From NCBI GenBank assembly GCA_022497155.1, contig MU385722.1, positions 744,001-808,000 on the forward strand: DNA of 64,000 nucleotides, given 5' to 3'. Shown piece after piece: positions 23,301-33,554 of the stretch (positions within the stretch are counted from its first letter, which is position 1; every line of letters starts with the position of its first letter). Position numbers and translations under genes: made by a program. The DNA is from Whalleya microplaca (Eukaryota; Ascomycota; Sordariomycetes; Xylariales; Xylariaceae). The notes beneath the pieces are model-generated. The model ran no database searches, was not told where the DNA came from, and saw nothing but the letters and a program-made list of their open reading frames with translations.

Positions 23301-26300
23301 GGTTATTCTAAGATATTACCTTAAATTTTAAAGAGCCGTAAAGGATTTTTTGTAATAATTAATAAGCGATTAGGCTTATTACTAAAGAAGGACTTAAAAT
23401 TAATATTAGGCTCTGTTATATCGATATTTAAAATATGTAGCTTTGTTAAGAGCATGTTAAAGGGAGTTTCGAAGTGACTTATTTAGTTATAGATTAAATG
23501 TTAGCAGACAGATTTATTAAGAGGCTTTTTAAATAAACATTTAAATATTTTAAAGCTTTATTAAACTTTTAAAATAGTAAAGCTATAATTATAAATTGTT
23601 AAGGAATAAAAGAAGCAAGCTTAATTTAAGCTTATATATTTAATAATTTTATAAGCTTTTATAAGAAAGATAAGGTAATAAAAGACTACTTTAATAATAA
23701 GTAATAAGCTTGTATTTTAATTTAAAACTAATAAAATACCGAGTGTAAATTTATTTTTTAATAACTAGGCTTATAAGCTTTACCGATAAAAAATATAAAA
23801 ATAAAAGATTTTTACTAATTAAATAGAGCTTAATATATAATAAAATCTGGAAGAATAATTTAATTTAAGCTTAAAAAATTTGCGAGCTTTTTTAGGAGCT
23901 TTATAGCGTAAATTAAACAATCTTTTTTTAATTAAGGAGCCGAAAAAGTAGAACCGGACGAGCTAGTAATAATTAAGGCAGAGATTACGCTCGCAAGGCA
24001 AGTCTATAAAAGAACCGATAAATTAGGAATTATAAAAGTAATAAAAAGGCGAGCTATTAAAAGAACTAACAAGTTAGGAACTATAAAAGCGTAAAAGCTT
24101 ATAATAAGCTAAAAAATAAAGATTAAAAAAACCTCCGGGCTAATAGCGAAAAGCTTTTTATTAATACTAATAGAAATAGGACCGTTATTATAAACGTATA
24201 TAATAAGCTCGCTAAAATTTTTACTAAAAGCCCGGTAGCGCTATAAAAATTAATATACTATTAGTTTTAAAATCGCTAAAAGAACTTACGGCAGAATCGG
24301 TAATATTATATAAATAAATATAATAGTAAGCGGTATAAAAAAACTAAAAAAAGCTATAAAAATTTATATTAGTTTATTAAACTTTTTAGAAAAAATTTAA
24401 AAAATTTTATTTTAAGTAATAAAAATAACCCGAGCTGCATTTATAATAACGGGAACTCCGAAATACTTTTAAATATTTATAAAACGCGATTTTACTAAAC
24501 TTTAAAATATAAATATAACAAATATAAAAATCGGCGCGAAAAATAAAAATAGCGCTAGGGCATAAGGTATTTTTTTTTTTACGGGTAGAAGTATTAGTAA
24601 AGCTCGGAGTTATAGCGTTAAAAGTACCGGAAAGGATTATCGGAAGCGGTATAAAAGTTACTATAAAATTATTAGTGCCGGAGCTTTTTTTAAGAGTAGT
24701 TGGAGCTTAAAAGGGAGTATTGCTTTTATTACTTAATAAGTTCGGAGGTTTAATAAAGCCGGGCTTTTGGCAAATAAAGAGAAAAAATAAAGAAATATTA
24801 AAATCGTTTTTACTAAAGTCGAGCTTTAAAAGTTCGATAGTTTGTTCCGGCTTTTATTTACTACCGGAATCGGGATTGAGAATTTCGGAAAACAAAACTT
24901 ACTTTTTTACCTTATTATCCGAAAGCTTCTTTTTATTTTCGTTATTAAAAAAAGCAACGCTTTTTCGCCTTTTCTCTTTTATAATATAAATTTCGGGCTC
25001 GTTCTCGGGCTGCTCGAATATAACAATATTGTTAGGCTCCTCGGGGAAGTTTTTATTATTTTTAAATTTTTCGGGAGAGTTCTTATTATTATCAGGCTTC
25101 TCGGGAAAACCCTTACTACCGGAAATCTTACTACCGGGATATAAAGAATTATCCCCTAAAAAGCCCTGGGGGTCTTAAGTAATAAGCTTAAAAACTTTGT
25201 TACTAAAGGCAGAAATAGGAAATAAACCCGGTAAAAAGCTCGGCAGTAAAAGCTAACTACCTTTAAAAATAACGCGATAATACTTTGGGTTAATAGCGCG
25301 GTATTATTTATATAAGCGAGCGAAAGAACGTATTACTTTTTTTTTGCAAATATAACGTTTTTTTTTAAGCTTAGTAATTTTTTAGCGAGCGCGATAGATA
25401 CGCTTACAGCTATAAGCCGAAAGATTACGTTTTAGAGTTATAATTTGGGGTAGTAGTTATAAAAATCTATATATTTATTAATTAAACGCAGCTTTAAATA
25501 TATATAATTACGTAATTATTTATTACGGGAGAGCTTAAAATAATAATAAAAGATCTAAAAACGTAAAAATAATATTTAACGATTGCTATAATAAAATTAA
25601 CGATATAAATAAAAAAAGCGCAGTAATCGTAAAAATATTTTAAAAACTTATAAAATTATTATTGCGATATTTAAAAAGTCTAAAAGATTTTAGATATTAA
25701 AAAAAGATTTTATAGTATTATAAAAAATAAAATTTTATAATAACTAACGGAATTGTTACTGGGGAAATTATTTTTAATTACGTTAGCTAAAGCTTTAATA
25801 AGTTATTAAATAACGGATTATAAATATAGCTATATATTTATTAAGTAAGTTTCGGGTAGTTATTTTTATTTATATTTATATAATTATAAATATCTTTTTA
25901 GGATTTCCTACTAAAATAAGGGGTATATTACGATAATAGAGATATTAAAGATTTTTTTTAAGCCTATAAATCTCGGAGTAATATTATTCCGAGATTTATA
26001 GGCTTAAAAAAAGATCTTTTATAACTAGAAGATCTTTTGGATTTTAGATTTTTATATAATTTTACTAGAGTAATTACGGCAGCACTTAAATGATTTTTGT
26101 ATATATTATAACTGTGATAACGATCTTGATGTAGAGTTAGCACTAATTCGGTTGATATAGGCAAGATGTAAGATACTCAGAAAAGCATACCGCAACATCA
26201 CTCGAGGAAATTACTACCCAAATAAAGACGCTCAGCTTTCGCGTATCCGCCCTATCCGAGTCGATTATATCGATCAATGATCCAGAATATAATGCAACGG

Positions 26301-28682
26301 CGTTGGAAGGCCTTCGAGAACTACAGGTATCTGCCATTGCCACGGCAGAGGTCATCGCACCTCAAACAATCAACGAGCATTTCTATACGCCTCAGTCCGT
26401 CACCAGTATCTTTACTGGACGTGAAGTGTTCCTTCGGGATCTTCGGGATGTATTCATCCAACCACCAGGACCACTGCATAATGAGTTCCAACGACGGTTT
26501 GTTATCCATGGCATGAGCGGATCAGGCAAAACGCATTTTTGCTGCAAGTTCGCTGAGGATAATCGAAACAGGTAAGTTCATATCACATCTCTTGATCACT
26601 ATGTACGGTCTGACTTCGGCAAGATTCTGGGGTGTCTTCTGGGTCGACGGTAGCTCGGTGGAAATGATCGAGAAGGGCCTGGTTGACATCGCAAGGCTGG
26701 CCGGCCGTGACCCAAACCCAAACGCCGCTCTCCATTGGATTTCCACTAGCAAGAGAAGATGGCTTCTTCTAATTGATAACGCAGACAATGCCGACATCAC
26801 ACTCGAAGACTATTTTCCGAAAGGGGAGGGAGGCCACATTCTTGTAACAACAATAAATCCAGGATTCAAAATCCTGGGAAATATCGAACCACGGTACTAC
26901 AATTTCAGCGGCCTGCAGTTTGATGAAGCCTCTAGATTTCTTTTGAAGGCATCCGATCTTCCTACGCCTTGGGAATCGAGCTGGGAGAATCTGGCTTCCA
27001 ACATCACCAAGGCTCTTGGATTTCTTGCGTTAGCGATTATCTCCGCTGGCACCGCAATCAGAAACAGGCTTTGCAGCTTGCAGACGTATCTGGACTGGCA
27101 TGAGCGGATTGGGGCAAGAATGCGCAAGCACAAGAGGACGGGTTCAGCCACGAAATTCGAGCACGTTGTCTGGGCTAGCTTCGAGATCTGCTACCAGCAT
27201 CTTGAGGGTAGAAGGGACCAATTGGAAGCTTCTGATGCTATTGAAATGCTACACATTTTCGCATTTCTCTACCGGGAGGATATTTCGCGCGACATATTTA
27301 TCAAGGCGCTGAAGAATGCCCAAGTTGAGGCTGAACAGCAAGGCAAAGACATGCTCGACGAACTATCACAGCCTGATCGACGGCCTACGCTTAAGGAATG
27401 GCTACAGCCAAGAATCGCATCCCTGGCCACAATGGTTCTAGGTGGAAATGCGCCTGCCCCTTTGCCGAGTATAATCCGTGATGGTAGAGAAGTTAAAAAG
27501 CTTGAGTTATCCGAGGACCGTATTCGCCTTGCACTGAATGAGCTGGTCCAGATGTCACTTATTTCCTACAACGAGACGAACGATACATATAACATGCATC
27601 CAGTAGTCCATGCTTGGGCGAGGCAGCGACCTCGGATCAGCCTTGCTGAACAAGCGTTATGGGCAGATATGGCTGCCCAGGTGCTTTCTGCCTCTATTCT
27701 CTTACCACCTTTAGGGTCCACCGCCTCAGACGAGTTATATCACGCTCAACTTCTCACACATGTCGACCATGTCCAGACATGTCGAGAAACTATCGCAACC
27801 CAATTAGCAGAAGGCACTCGCTCAATATGGGTGCCTTGGCTAAGAGTAGGCTCTAGAATAAATGCAGACCGGCTGAGGATGCACGCCAGATTTAGTCTTG
27901 TGTACATACAATGTGGACATTTCGAAAAGGCCGAACCACTTCTGGGAAGCATAGTGGACTTTCTCCATCGATATCTCGGACCAGAGCATAAGCGAACCAG
28001 GGTTGCTACCGAACATCTATCGGTTGAGTATTGGGAGCTTGGCAGGCCTGCCGAAGCCCTCAAGATGCGACAGGACGTCGCCAATACGTGTGAAATGCAT
28101 CTTGGTCGCGGCCACCCAGATACGATGGTCGCGTGGAATAAACTGGGCAAAACCCTCTGGCAACAGGGAAAATTCACCGAAGCCAAAAAGTGGCAATTAG
28201 AGGCAGTGAATGGCCTAACGAAATGCTTAGGGCGTAAGCACCCTCGTACGCTCGAAGCGATTGACGATCTAGGCCGTACTATAGGAAAATTCTGGCGGGA
28301 GAGTGATCTGAATGAAGCATTCAAGCTATTTTCTGAAGCAGTCGATGGTATGGAGGAGGTCTTGGGGCCCCAAAACCTTACTACGACCTTTGCAAAGGAA
28401 AATCTGGCTCGTATGTCAGCTTTACTTGGGGAACCATACATAGAACGGGCGCTTCAACACATGGACGAAGTGATCGAAACGCGTAAGGAGCGGATGGGCA
28501 AGGAGGCTGGATGGACACTGATGGGGATGGCTCATAAAGCAGTGGTGCTCTGCGCGCTCGGCCAGACAGAGGAGGCAGAACGAATAATGCGTTCTATCAT
28601 CCCTATTGCTAAGAGGAATTTCGAAGCTGATCACATCGGCATTCTATTCGGAAGACAGGTCCTAGCCACTATTTTAAACTAA
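17372..28682 (+). CDS. Fungal NOD-like receptor (STAND): N-terminal domain, NB-ARC, TPR; retroelement in intron 1
   Basis: Exons are 17372-17856, 26161-26571 and 26624-28682, giving 984 residues to the first stop. Exon 1 begins MADPLSIATGDVGLLDVSIR, the start typical of the fungal STAND N-terminal domain, and is mostly helical. Exon 2 carries the P-loop GMSGSGKT (Lys285). Exon 3 carries FWGVFWVDGSS, Walker B LLLIDNAD (Asp350), the sensor HILVTTINP, LGFLALAI in the GLPLA position, and MHPVVHAW (from Met623), the fungal MHD equivalent. From about residue 700 come 42-residue TPR units of the kinesin-light-chain type. Such proteins act in nonself recognition and regulated cell death. Intron 1 is 8304 bp because a copia element lies in it; the joined codon GG+G restores the frame as ING-QDVRYSEKH. 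Intron 2 is 52 bp. The stop at 28680-28682 cuts the TPR array; the same frame goes on to 29027. Expression with such a long intron is uncertain. Confidence 0.85.
17891..17895. repeat. Target-site duplication, left copy
   Basis: ACGAT directly precedes the 5' LTR; the same five bases follow the 3' LTR at 26120-26124. Five bases is the usual length for Ty1/copia insertion. Confidence 0.85.
17896..18089 (+). repeat. 5' LTR of the copia element
   Basis: It starts TGTCACGATAATAG and ends ACTATAATA. About 20 differences from the 3' LTR are all transitions. It carries a strong hairpin at 17930-17975. The bases just after it (TAGTTATAAGCCC, overlapping the LTR edge) may be a mutated primer-binding site; that is a guess. 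Confidence 0.85.
17930..17975 (+). repeat. LTR hairpin (19-bp stem, 8-base loop)
   Basis: AAGCCTATGGATCTCGGAG (17930-17948) pairs with 17957-17975, matching at 18 of 19 positions around an 8-base AT-rich loop. Pairing continues outward with one bulge over the AAGATCT-type flanks, to about 37 bp. The same structure is present in the 3' LTR at about 25960-26006. Confidence 0.8.
23600..25925. other. Unassigned 3' segment of the copia element
   Basis: This lies between the end of the pol remnants and the 3' LTR. It is RIPed like the rest. Around 24450-24870 the minus strand reads for over 100 codons with only one or two stops, including ICQKPGFIKPPNLLSNKSN. The + strand also has open frames of 89-100 codons at 24720-25144. 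No domain is recognised. It could be an extra (antisense) ORF, captured sequence, or chance openness. Confidence 0.4.
25926..26119 (+). repeat. 3' LTR of the copia element
   Basis: It starts TATTACGATAATAG, the RIP-altered form of TGTCACG in the 5' copy, and ends ACTGTGATA, immediately followed by ACGAT. Its length is the same as the 5' LTR (194 bp). Confidence 0.85.
26120..26124. repeat. Target-site duplication, right copy
   Basis: ACGAT, identical to 17891-17895, marks the right insertion edge inside NLR intron 1. Confidence 0.85.
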
Positions 28683-29027
28683 CAAGGGCGATACCCAGAA
28701 GCTGAGACGATGTTAGTTGATATCGCCGAGCGCCAAAGGCGCATGGCATCCCGCCGTGCCGACTTTCATCCAGATAGGATCGCGTCCTTGATCGAATTGG
28801 CGAAAAGCTACCAGATGCAGGGCAAACTTGAGCAGAGCATTGAGATTTGTGACAGTACGATTCAAGGTTTGGATTCCATTAGTATTAACCGGCATCCCTT
28901 TACAGATATCCTGACCATCGCCCGGGCGAAGATGGTTGAGATCAAGGAGGGCGGTGATTCTAGTACAGGCGATAGGGATATCAGATTTCCAGAACATATG
29001 TTTAAGATACCTAGAGCTAGAGGATAG
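28683..29027 (+). pseudogene. Former C-terminal TPR segment of the NLR, after a premature stop
   Basis: The frame continues directly past the TAA at 28680-28682 with QGRYPEAETMLVDIAERQ and further TPR-like helices (LIELAKSYQMQGKLEQSIEI) to a stop ending at 29027. TPR units normally have a residue then QGRYxEAE here, so a single nonsense change explains the break. Read through, the protein would be 1099 residues. It could be translated only by stop-codon readthrough. Confidence 0.75.
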
Positions 29028-31853
29028 CTTGTAGTAGTGTTCAGATACAGGGGTCCTGTAAAGTTGTACGACTACCCGGCGTTGCCAACATGAGGCCTAC
29101 AATGGCTTGTACACTACGGGAGGTATTACATGGCCGGGTCGGTTGAGAGTTGATATCTCTAGTACATAGTTTCAATCCCTATAGCAAAGGCGTTTCTATT
29201 GAGAGCACATCGTATGAGAATAGAGTAGTTAATATAGATCGTAGCTCATCGAACAAGTTGCACGAAGTGTGCAAGGTTAATACAGCTAGGTATATCGAGC
29301 ATACCTGCATAATCATCAACCGCATTGTCTTTATAACCAGTCATCATGGGACTCTAGATGCCAGCTAGCCGCCCAGTGTCGCCTTCATACAGCATTCTGT
29401 GAGTTATGGCTGGTGCTTGCCGGGTCTCGGATGTCATGTGAGCACGGAGTTCACGGAGCTTCTCGCAGCTTGTAAGAACGGTAGACGAATAAGTCTTGGA
29501 GCCTGAGGTTTCGCCGTCGAAAATGATAAGCATGCCCAGCCAAGTACGGAGGAACATTAGCAAGTATATTTCATTGCCGTTCTAAGCAGGCTGGCAGGCG
29601 AGGTTTCTCGGATGTACAGCGGGACGCCACCGGCATAGGCACCGATTGCGAGACTAACAGTGGTTGCGCCGAGGGCGCATAGAGCGTTGTCAGCGCTTAC
29701 GGCGAAGAGCCGATGTTCCCTATCGCAGCCTCGCATGAGTCTTCGAGGTCCCATACTGTATGTGTATGAGCTGAGAACCAGAGAGGACTGCTGTCAGCTC
29801 GGTCATCCAACATCGCTTGCCGGCGATGGTCGAAGGCAGGGCGCCCAATGATTCAAACTGAAGGGCAAACGACCGCGGGATACGAAGGCCGTCAGTGTAG
29901 ACATATTTCAGATTTAGAGGACGTTGAACGCCCGGTTCAACATCTGCCTACTACATGAGCTTAATTTGCATAACGATTTTGGTAGACTCTAGCGTTACCT
30001 ATTTACACATCTATCCGCTATGTATATGTAGCACATACGATATTACCTATGCACGAAGTTTCAGTGTTCATGAGATGCAGTATCCGTCGCATAACCCGCT
30101 GAGCTAACGGAGGGGGGAATGAAGAGAGCTTACGCCTGCTAATCCCGCGGCTGTTGTGGCTTATGTATGTGACAGCATCAAAGTCGAAGATCCGGATATT
30201 CTTAGCGTGCACGGATCTGGCCATGATATTATCCCATGAACCAGTTTCGACAGTGACGTGTTTACGGGAAATGTTGGGAAATTGCAGATTACGAGAGAGA
30301 GCCCCAAGGTTCCCTGTGCTTCTCATGCTTCTTCCATGGTTTCTAGAACTGTTCTGTCCTCATACAAACTGTACAGTTTCTATAATATTGCCCCGAGTCA
30401 TCAGGCACGATCCATATAAGATTTTCGTCCACATTCATGAAAGGTAAAGCAGCCAGCTTTGCAAGTATTCGTGTCTCCATCAATGTACGGAGTAAACAAC
30501 AACCCCAATAGCTTCTTATGCCATCTATATATAAGATAAGACGACATTTATATACTTAAAGGAAGCACGGCACTACTTATATAAACAGGAGTACATACGC
30601 CTTAAAGCGTACATACAAGAGAGTGTGGGGCTGAGACATACTGTACAAGCATTTGTTGAGGTAAAAGCACGTCCTTAAACCAAGTTGCACGCGATCGCAT
30701 AAACCATCATAATATGTCAATCAACTCTTGGAATATGAGGTTTTAATATGTAAAAGCTCCCGATTTTCCATACTTTTAAGCGTATAAGATCTAATCAAGG
30801 TTGTTGGTTTGTACTACATACTTATCGTACCCACTCCTTTAAATACAACTTCATAGACATGTGATGCATTGCCGTTAAGCAACATCGACCCACGCGCAGC
30901 ATAAACAGTAAGCGGGAAGAGACCCCAATATAAATCTGCGTACATAATTACATTTAAAGAGGCGTCGACTTCTCCATTCTTTAGAGAGTGTCGTCATCGT
31001 CATTGGACATGCCATACATGTAGCCTGTGGTATGAAAGAGGTAGGTAAGCAGTCCAGCTCACCCATACTCTAGACTAGAACTTCAACAGGTCAGCTTGAA
31101 ATACTGGTGCGCCTTTGGGGGATCATTAGTCTAAGAGGTTCTGGTCAGCGACACCATAATAGCGTATGTAGCAGCCTAATTGAGTTTGATTAAGTCTAGT
31201 CCGGTGCGGATAGCTACGAGACTGTCACCACGGATAGAGCAGGTTGAGTTTGGGCATTCAAATTTTATTGAGCCGTTGAATCACTACCTAGAGTACCTAC
31301 TGTCCCGATCATCGACCGAGACAGGTGCCATAACCATTGCAGCTGAGTTTCAAATCAGCCCCTCCAAATGCACAGAGAAAGCAACATCCACAAGAGTCGT
31401 TAAGTGAGATGCTTAGCCCCCTCGGCGAGGTTCCCTCCAAACCCAACAACGCATTCAGAAACGAACAAGTCTGCGGTTTGGCTGAGAGAATGACGTGAAG
31501 TATAAACAAATGGCCCCAACCGATGGGGCTTCTTTTTTTTCTCGTCTCCAAACGTCTCTGTCCCCTCAAGAATAGTACGTGCCACCGGATGCTTAGTCCG
31601 AAGTCCTTGGTGTTGCATATGAATAAAAACAACGTCTCTGAATGCCGCCGCCTCGTAATCCAGTATCCGGTGCCTTCCGAAATCAAATAGAGAAAAAGAT
31701 AGCCATTCTGTTCTCCAGTTCCAGTCCCGTCCATTCGTGCATAAGTTCTGCTGGAGGAGGGGCTCTACCACTCCGTCGCAATGATCATGAAAAGACAAAG
31801 ACATGGGGAGCATGCGGTCGTAAATAACGTCAAGAGTCTGGGCCGGATAGGCC
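29028..31853. other. Intergenic, possible decayed coding scraps
   Basis: On the minus strand, 30018-30326 (NISRKHVTVETGSWDNIMAR region) and 29354-29754 have coding-like composition. They do not assemble into a gene with start, splice sites and a known domain, and stops lie between them. I recognise no family. The rest is AT-rich intergenic DNA. The last few hundred bases are the 3' side of the Gln-rich gene. Confidence 0.3.
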
Positions 31854-33554
31854 TTAGGCCACCACGATACTACCCTTGCGCTTCTCAGCACTGGTAAGCA
31901 CGAGCATGGGCGCTTTGCGCTGACCATCGGCCGACTCCGTCTTGTTTAATCGCTGTGCACCGTTCTTGAACACGCTCGCGAAACTGCCGTCGCTCTCACC
32001 TGCACTAGAAAGGCTATCAACGCTCTTGCGCGACTTCTGGCGTGAACCGGGCCGATCGGATCCGATGGCTCCCCAGCTGCCGCTTGTGGAAGTCCTGGAA
32101 CTAGCCAGACTTGGTTCCGCATCGCCGGAGAGGCTACCCGAGCCACTACGCCCAGAGTCTGACTCATTATCCGTCAAAGGGGTCCCTAGCTCCTCAGCGG
32201 TCTCCGAAACGGGACTCATGCTACCGCAGCTGCTACCAGTGCCCTTGCGCCTGACCAGACCGGCCTTCATCAGATTGTGAACAGCAGATCGACGAGTTCG
32301 GGCCGCAAAGTTCTTGCTGCCCTCGTGTTTGGCGGTGGGCTTGGCTCGAAGCTCGTCCAGGGCTGGCGGGCCACGGGGCTGGCGAATCGGGTGTTCACCG
32401 GCGCGTCCTTGCCCGGGTCCGTAACCGCCGTTAGTCATAGGTGTCAAGGGGAATGAGGCCGTCCTAGGACCAGCCGTCTTAGGTGCCTCGTCGGTCGAAG
32501 AAATCGATAGTCCCTTGTTGACATTCGCCAAAGACGACGACTTCTTATGGCCTCGGCGGAAAGCATTGGCGGATGGCGGTGGAAGGGGCGTTGGCTCAGC
32601 CACAATCTCGACCTTCTTCGGAGGCGAAGTAGTGCGGAACGTGGGCTGGCTGTTCTCAGTGGGAGGAGGCGACACCTGAACGCGCGGGGTGCCGCTGTTC
32701 TGTTGTTGGTGTCTGAAGCCTTGTGGGGTGCCAGGAGTCTGGTCAACGTAGCTGTTGTTGTGCATCTGGGCAGCATTCTGATCAAGATAGTACGTCTGGC
32801 CAGTACTGGGATCGTAATACGCGTACAAGTTTTGCTGCACCGGCACGGCAGTAGCCATCGATTGCTGGATGTTCTTCAGCTGTTGTTGCTGGTGGTACAA
32901 ATTCTGAAGTGCCATCCGCTGCTGGAACGCCGGCTGGCCAGTCAGGCTCAAACCCTGGAACTGTTGAGCCGCGGCCTGCACAGCGAGCAACTGGCGCTGC
33001 AATTGCTGCTGTTGCTGGGCCAAGTACATGTTGGTGGCAACCAGCTGGGCATACAGCGAGGGGTCCATCTGTTCCTGGACCTGCTCATCAAGATGGATCT
33101 CGGGTGGCGCAAGAATCTGATCCGGAGTGTAGTGCTGAGAGCCCAATCCCATCATGGGCTGATAGCTCTGCTGATGGTTAGGGACGCGGGGGAGCGAAGT
33201 CTTGGGTCCATTATACATGTGCTCCTGGCTACCATACACGTTTCCGGCAATGCTATTCCTACCGCGCATTTGTTGAGAGGGAGGCATGGCAGAGGTAGAC
33301 GACGCGGCGAACGAGGTCGCGGTAGCTGATTTCGGTGCCGTCCTAAGGCCTGCAAGCAGGTGAGATCGGCTGGTTCGCGGGGTGGGTACTCCATTATCGT
33401 TGGCATCGTTCGAGGATTTGATGGCGTCGAAGGAGAGCGGCTTGATGTTCTGGCCACCGCCACGACGGGAGGCCAGCCCTCCGGTGGGCATGCCCAAGCC
33501 GTTCTGCGAAGTGAATCCGTTGTGCGACATTTGAGCGAGACCTCCGGTGTCCAT
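31854..33554 (-). CDS. Gln/Ser-rich disordered conserved fungal protein
   Basis: A single exon of 566 residues, starting at the ATG whose next codons give MDTGGLAQMSHNG. No enzymatic domain is visible. The N-terminal third is low complexity with MPPSQQMRGRNSIAG-like motifs. The middle has DPSLYAQLVATNMYLAQQQQ followed by a Gln-rich, probably coiled-coil segment and AYYDPSTGQTYYLDQ. A Pro/Ser-rich stretch follows. A basic patch, FAARTRRSAVHNLMKAGLVR, is probably the most conserved part. The C-terminus is Ser-rich and ends MLVLTSAEKRKGSIVVA. The composition suggests a cytoplasmic scaffold or RNA/granule-associated protein, but that is inference. The long upstream region rich in tandem repeats and pyrimidine tracts suggests a long 5' leader. 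Confidence 0.85.
   Translation of the reverse strand: MDTGGLAQMSHNGFTSQNGLGMPTGGLASRRGGGQNIKPLSFDAIKSSNDANDNGVPTPRTSRSHLLAGLRTAPKSATATSFAASSTSAMPPSQQMRGRNSIAGNVYGSQEHMYNGPKTSLPRVPNHQQSYQPMMGLGSQHYTPDQILAPPEIHLDEQVQEQMDPSLYAQLVATNMYLAQQQQQLQRQLLAVQAAAQQFQGLSLTGQPAFQQRMALQNLYHQQQQLKNIQQSMATAVPVQQNLYAYYDPSTGQTYYLDQNAAQMHNNSYVDQTPGTPQGFRHQQQNSGTPRVQVSPPPTENSQPTFRTTSPPKKVEIVAEPTPLPPPSANAFRRGHKKSSSLANVNKGLSISSTDEAPKTAGPRTASFPLTPMTNGGYGPGQGRAGEHPIRQPRGPPALDELRAKPTAKHEGSKNFAARTRRSAVHNLMKAGLVRRKGTGSSCGSMSPVSETAEELGTPLTDNESDSGRSGSGSLSGDAEPSLASSRTSTSGSWGAIGSDRPGSRQKSRKSVDSLSSAGESDGSFASVFKNGAQRLNKTESADGQRKAPMLVLTSAEKRKGSIVVA

Larger units (their letters stand above)
17896..26119 (+). mobile_element. RIP-degraded Ty1/copia LTR retrotransposon, 8.2 kb
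   Basis: Two 194-bp LTRs and an ACGAT target duplication bound the element. On the + strand, broken frames read in copia order. An integrase zinc-finger start lies at 20123-20173 (stop-Y-VRLSYLGLIALKAL, expected WHVRLGHLGLIALKAL). The RT box follows at 22592-22640 (IFVIFYINDFLLLFK, expected YVDD). The RNase H end and C-terminal signature run from about 23150 to 23560, including LCYIDI (expected LRHIDI) and MLADRFIKRL (expected ADGFTKRL). The changes are C-to-T or G-to-A, turning Trp, His, Gln and Asp codons into stops or Tyr/Asn codons. CpA and TpG are nearly gone throughout. About 2.3 kb between the end of pol and the 3' LTR is not explained by the usual copia genes. The element is dead. Confidence 0.88.
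17857..26160 (+). other. NLR intron 1, expanded from 75 bp to 8304 bp
   Basis: The donor GTAACG is at 17857, the branch-like CACTAAT lies at 26141-26147, and the acceptor GATATAG ends at 26160. Removing the copia element and one copy of its target duplication leaves 75 bp, a normal fungal intron. The element entered between donor and branch site, so all three signals survive. Confidence 0.8.

Noticed and set aside
24720..25144. Plus-strand open frames of 89 and 100 codons in the copia 3' segment
   Set aside because: Low-complexity Leu/Phe/Lys text in RIPed AT-rich DNA. Not supported as genes, though the segment is kept as a finding.
32547..33329. 260-codon plus-strand frame
   Set aside because: Antisense shadow of the Gln-rich gene; Gln codons read backwards give Leu-rich text.
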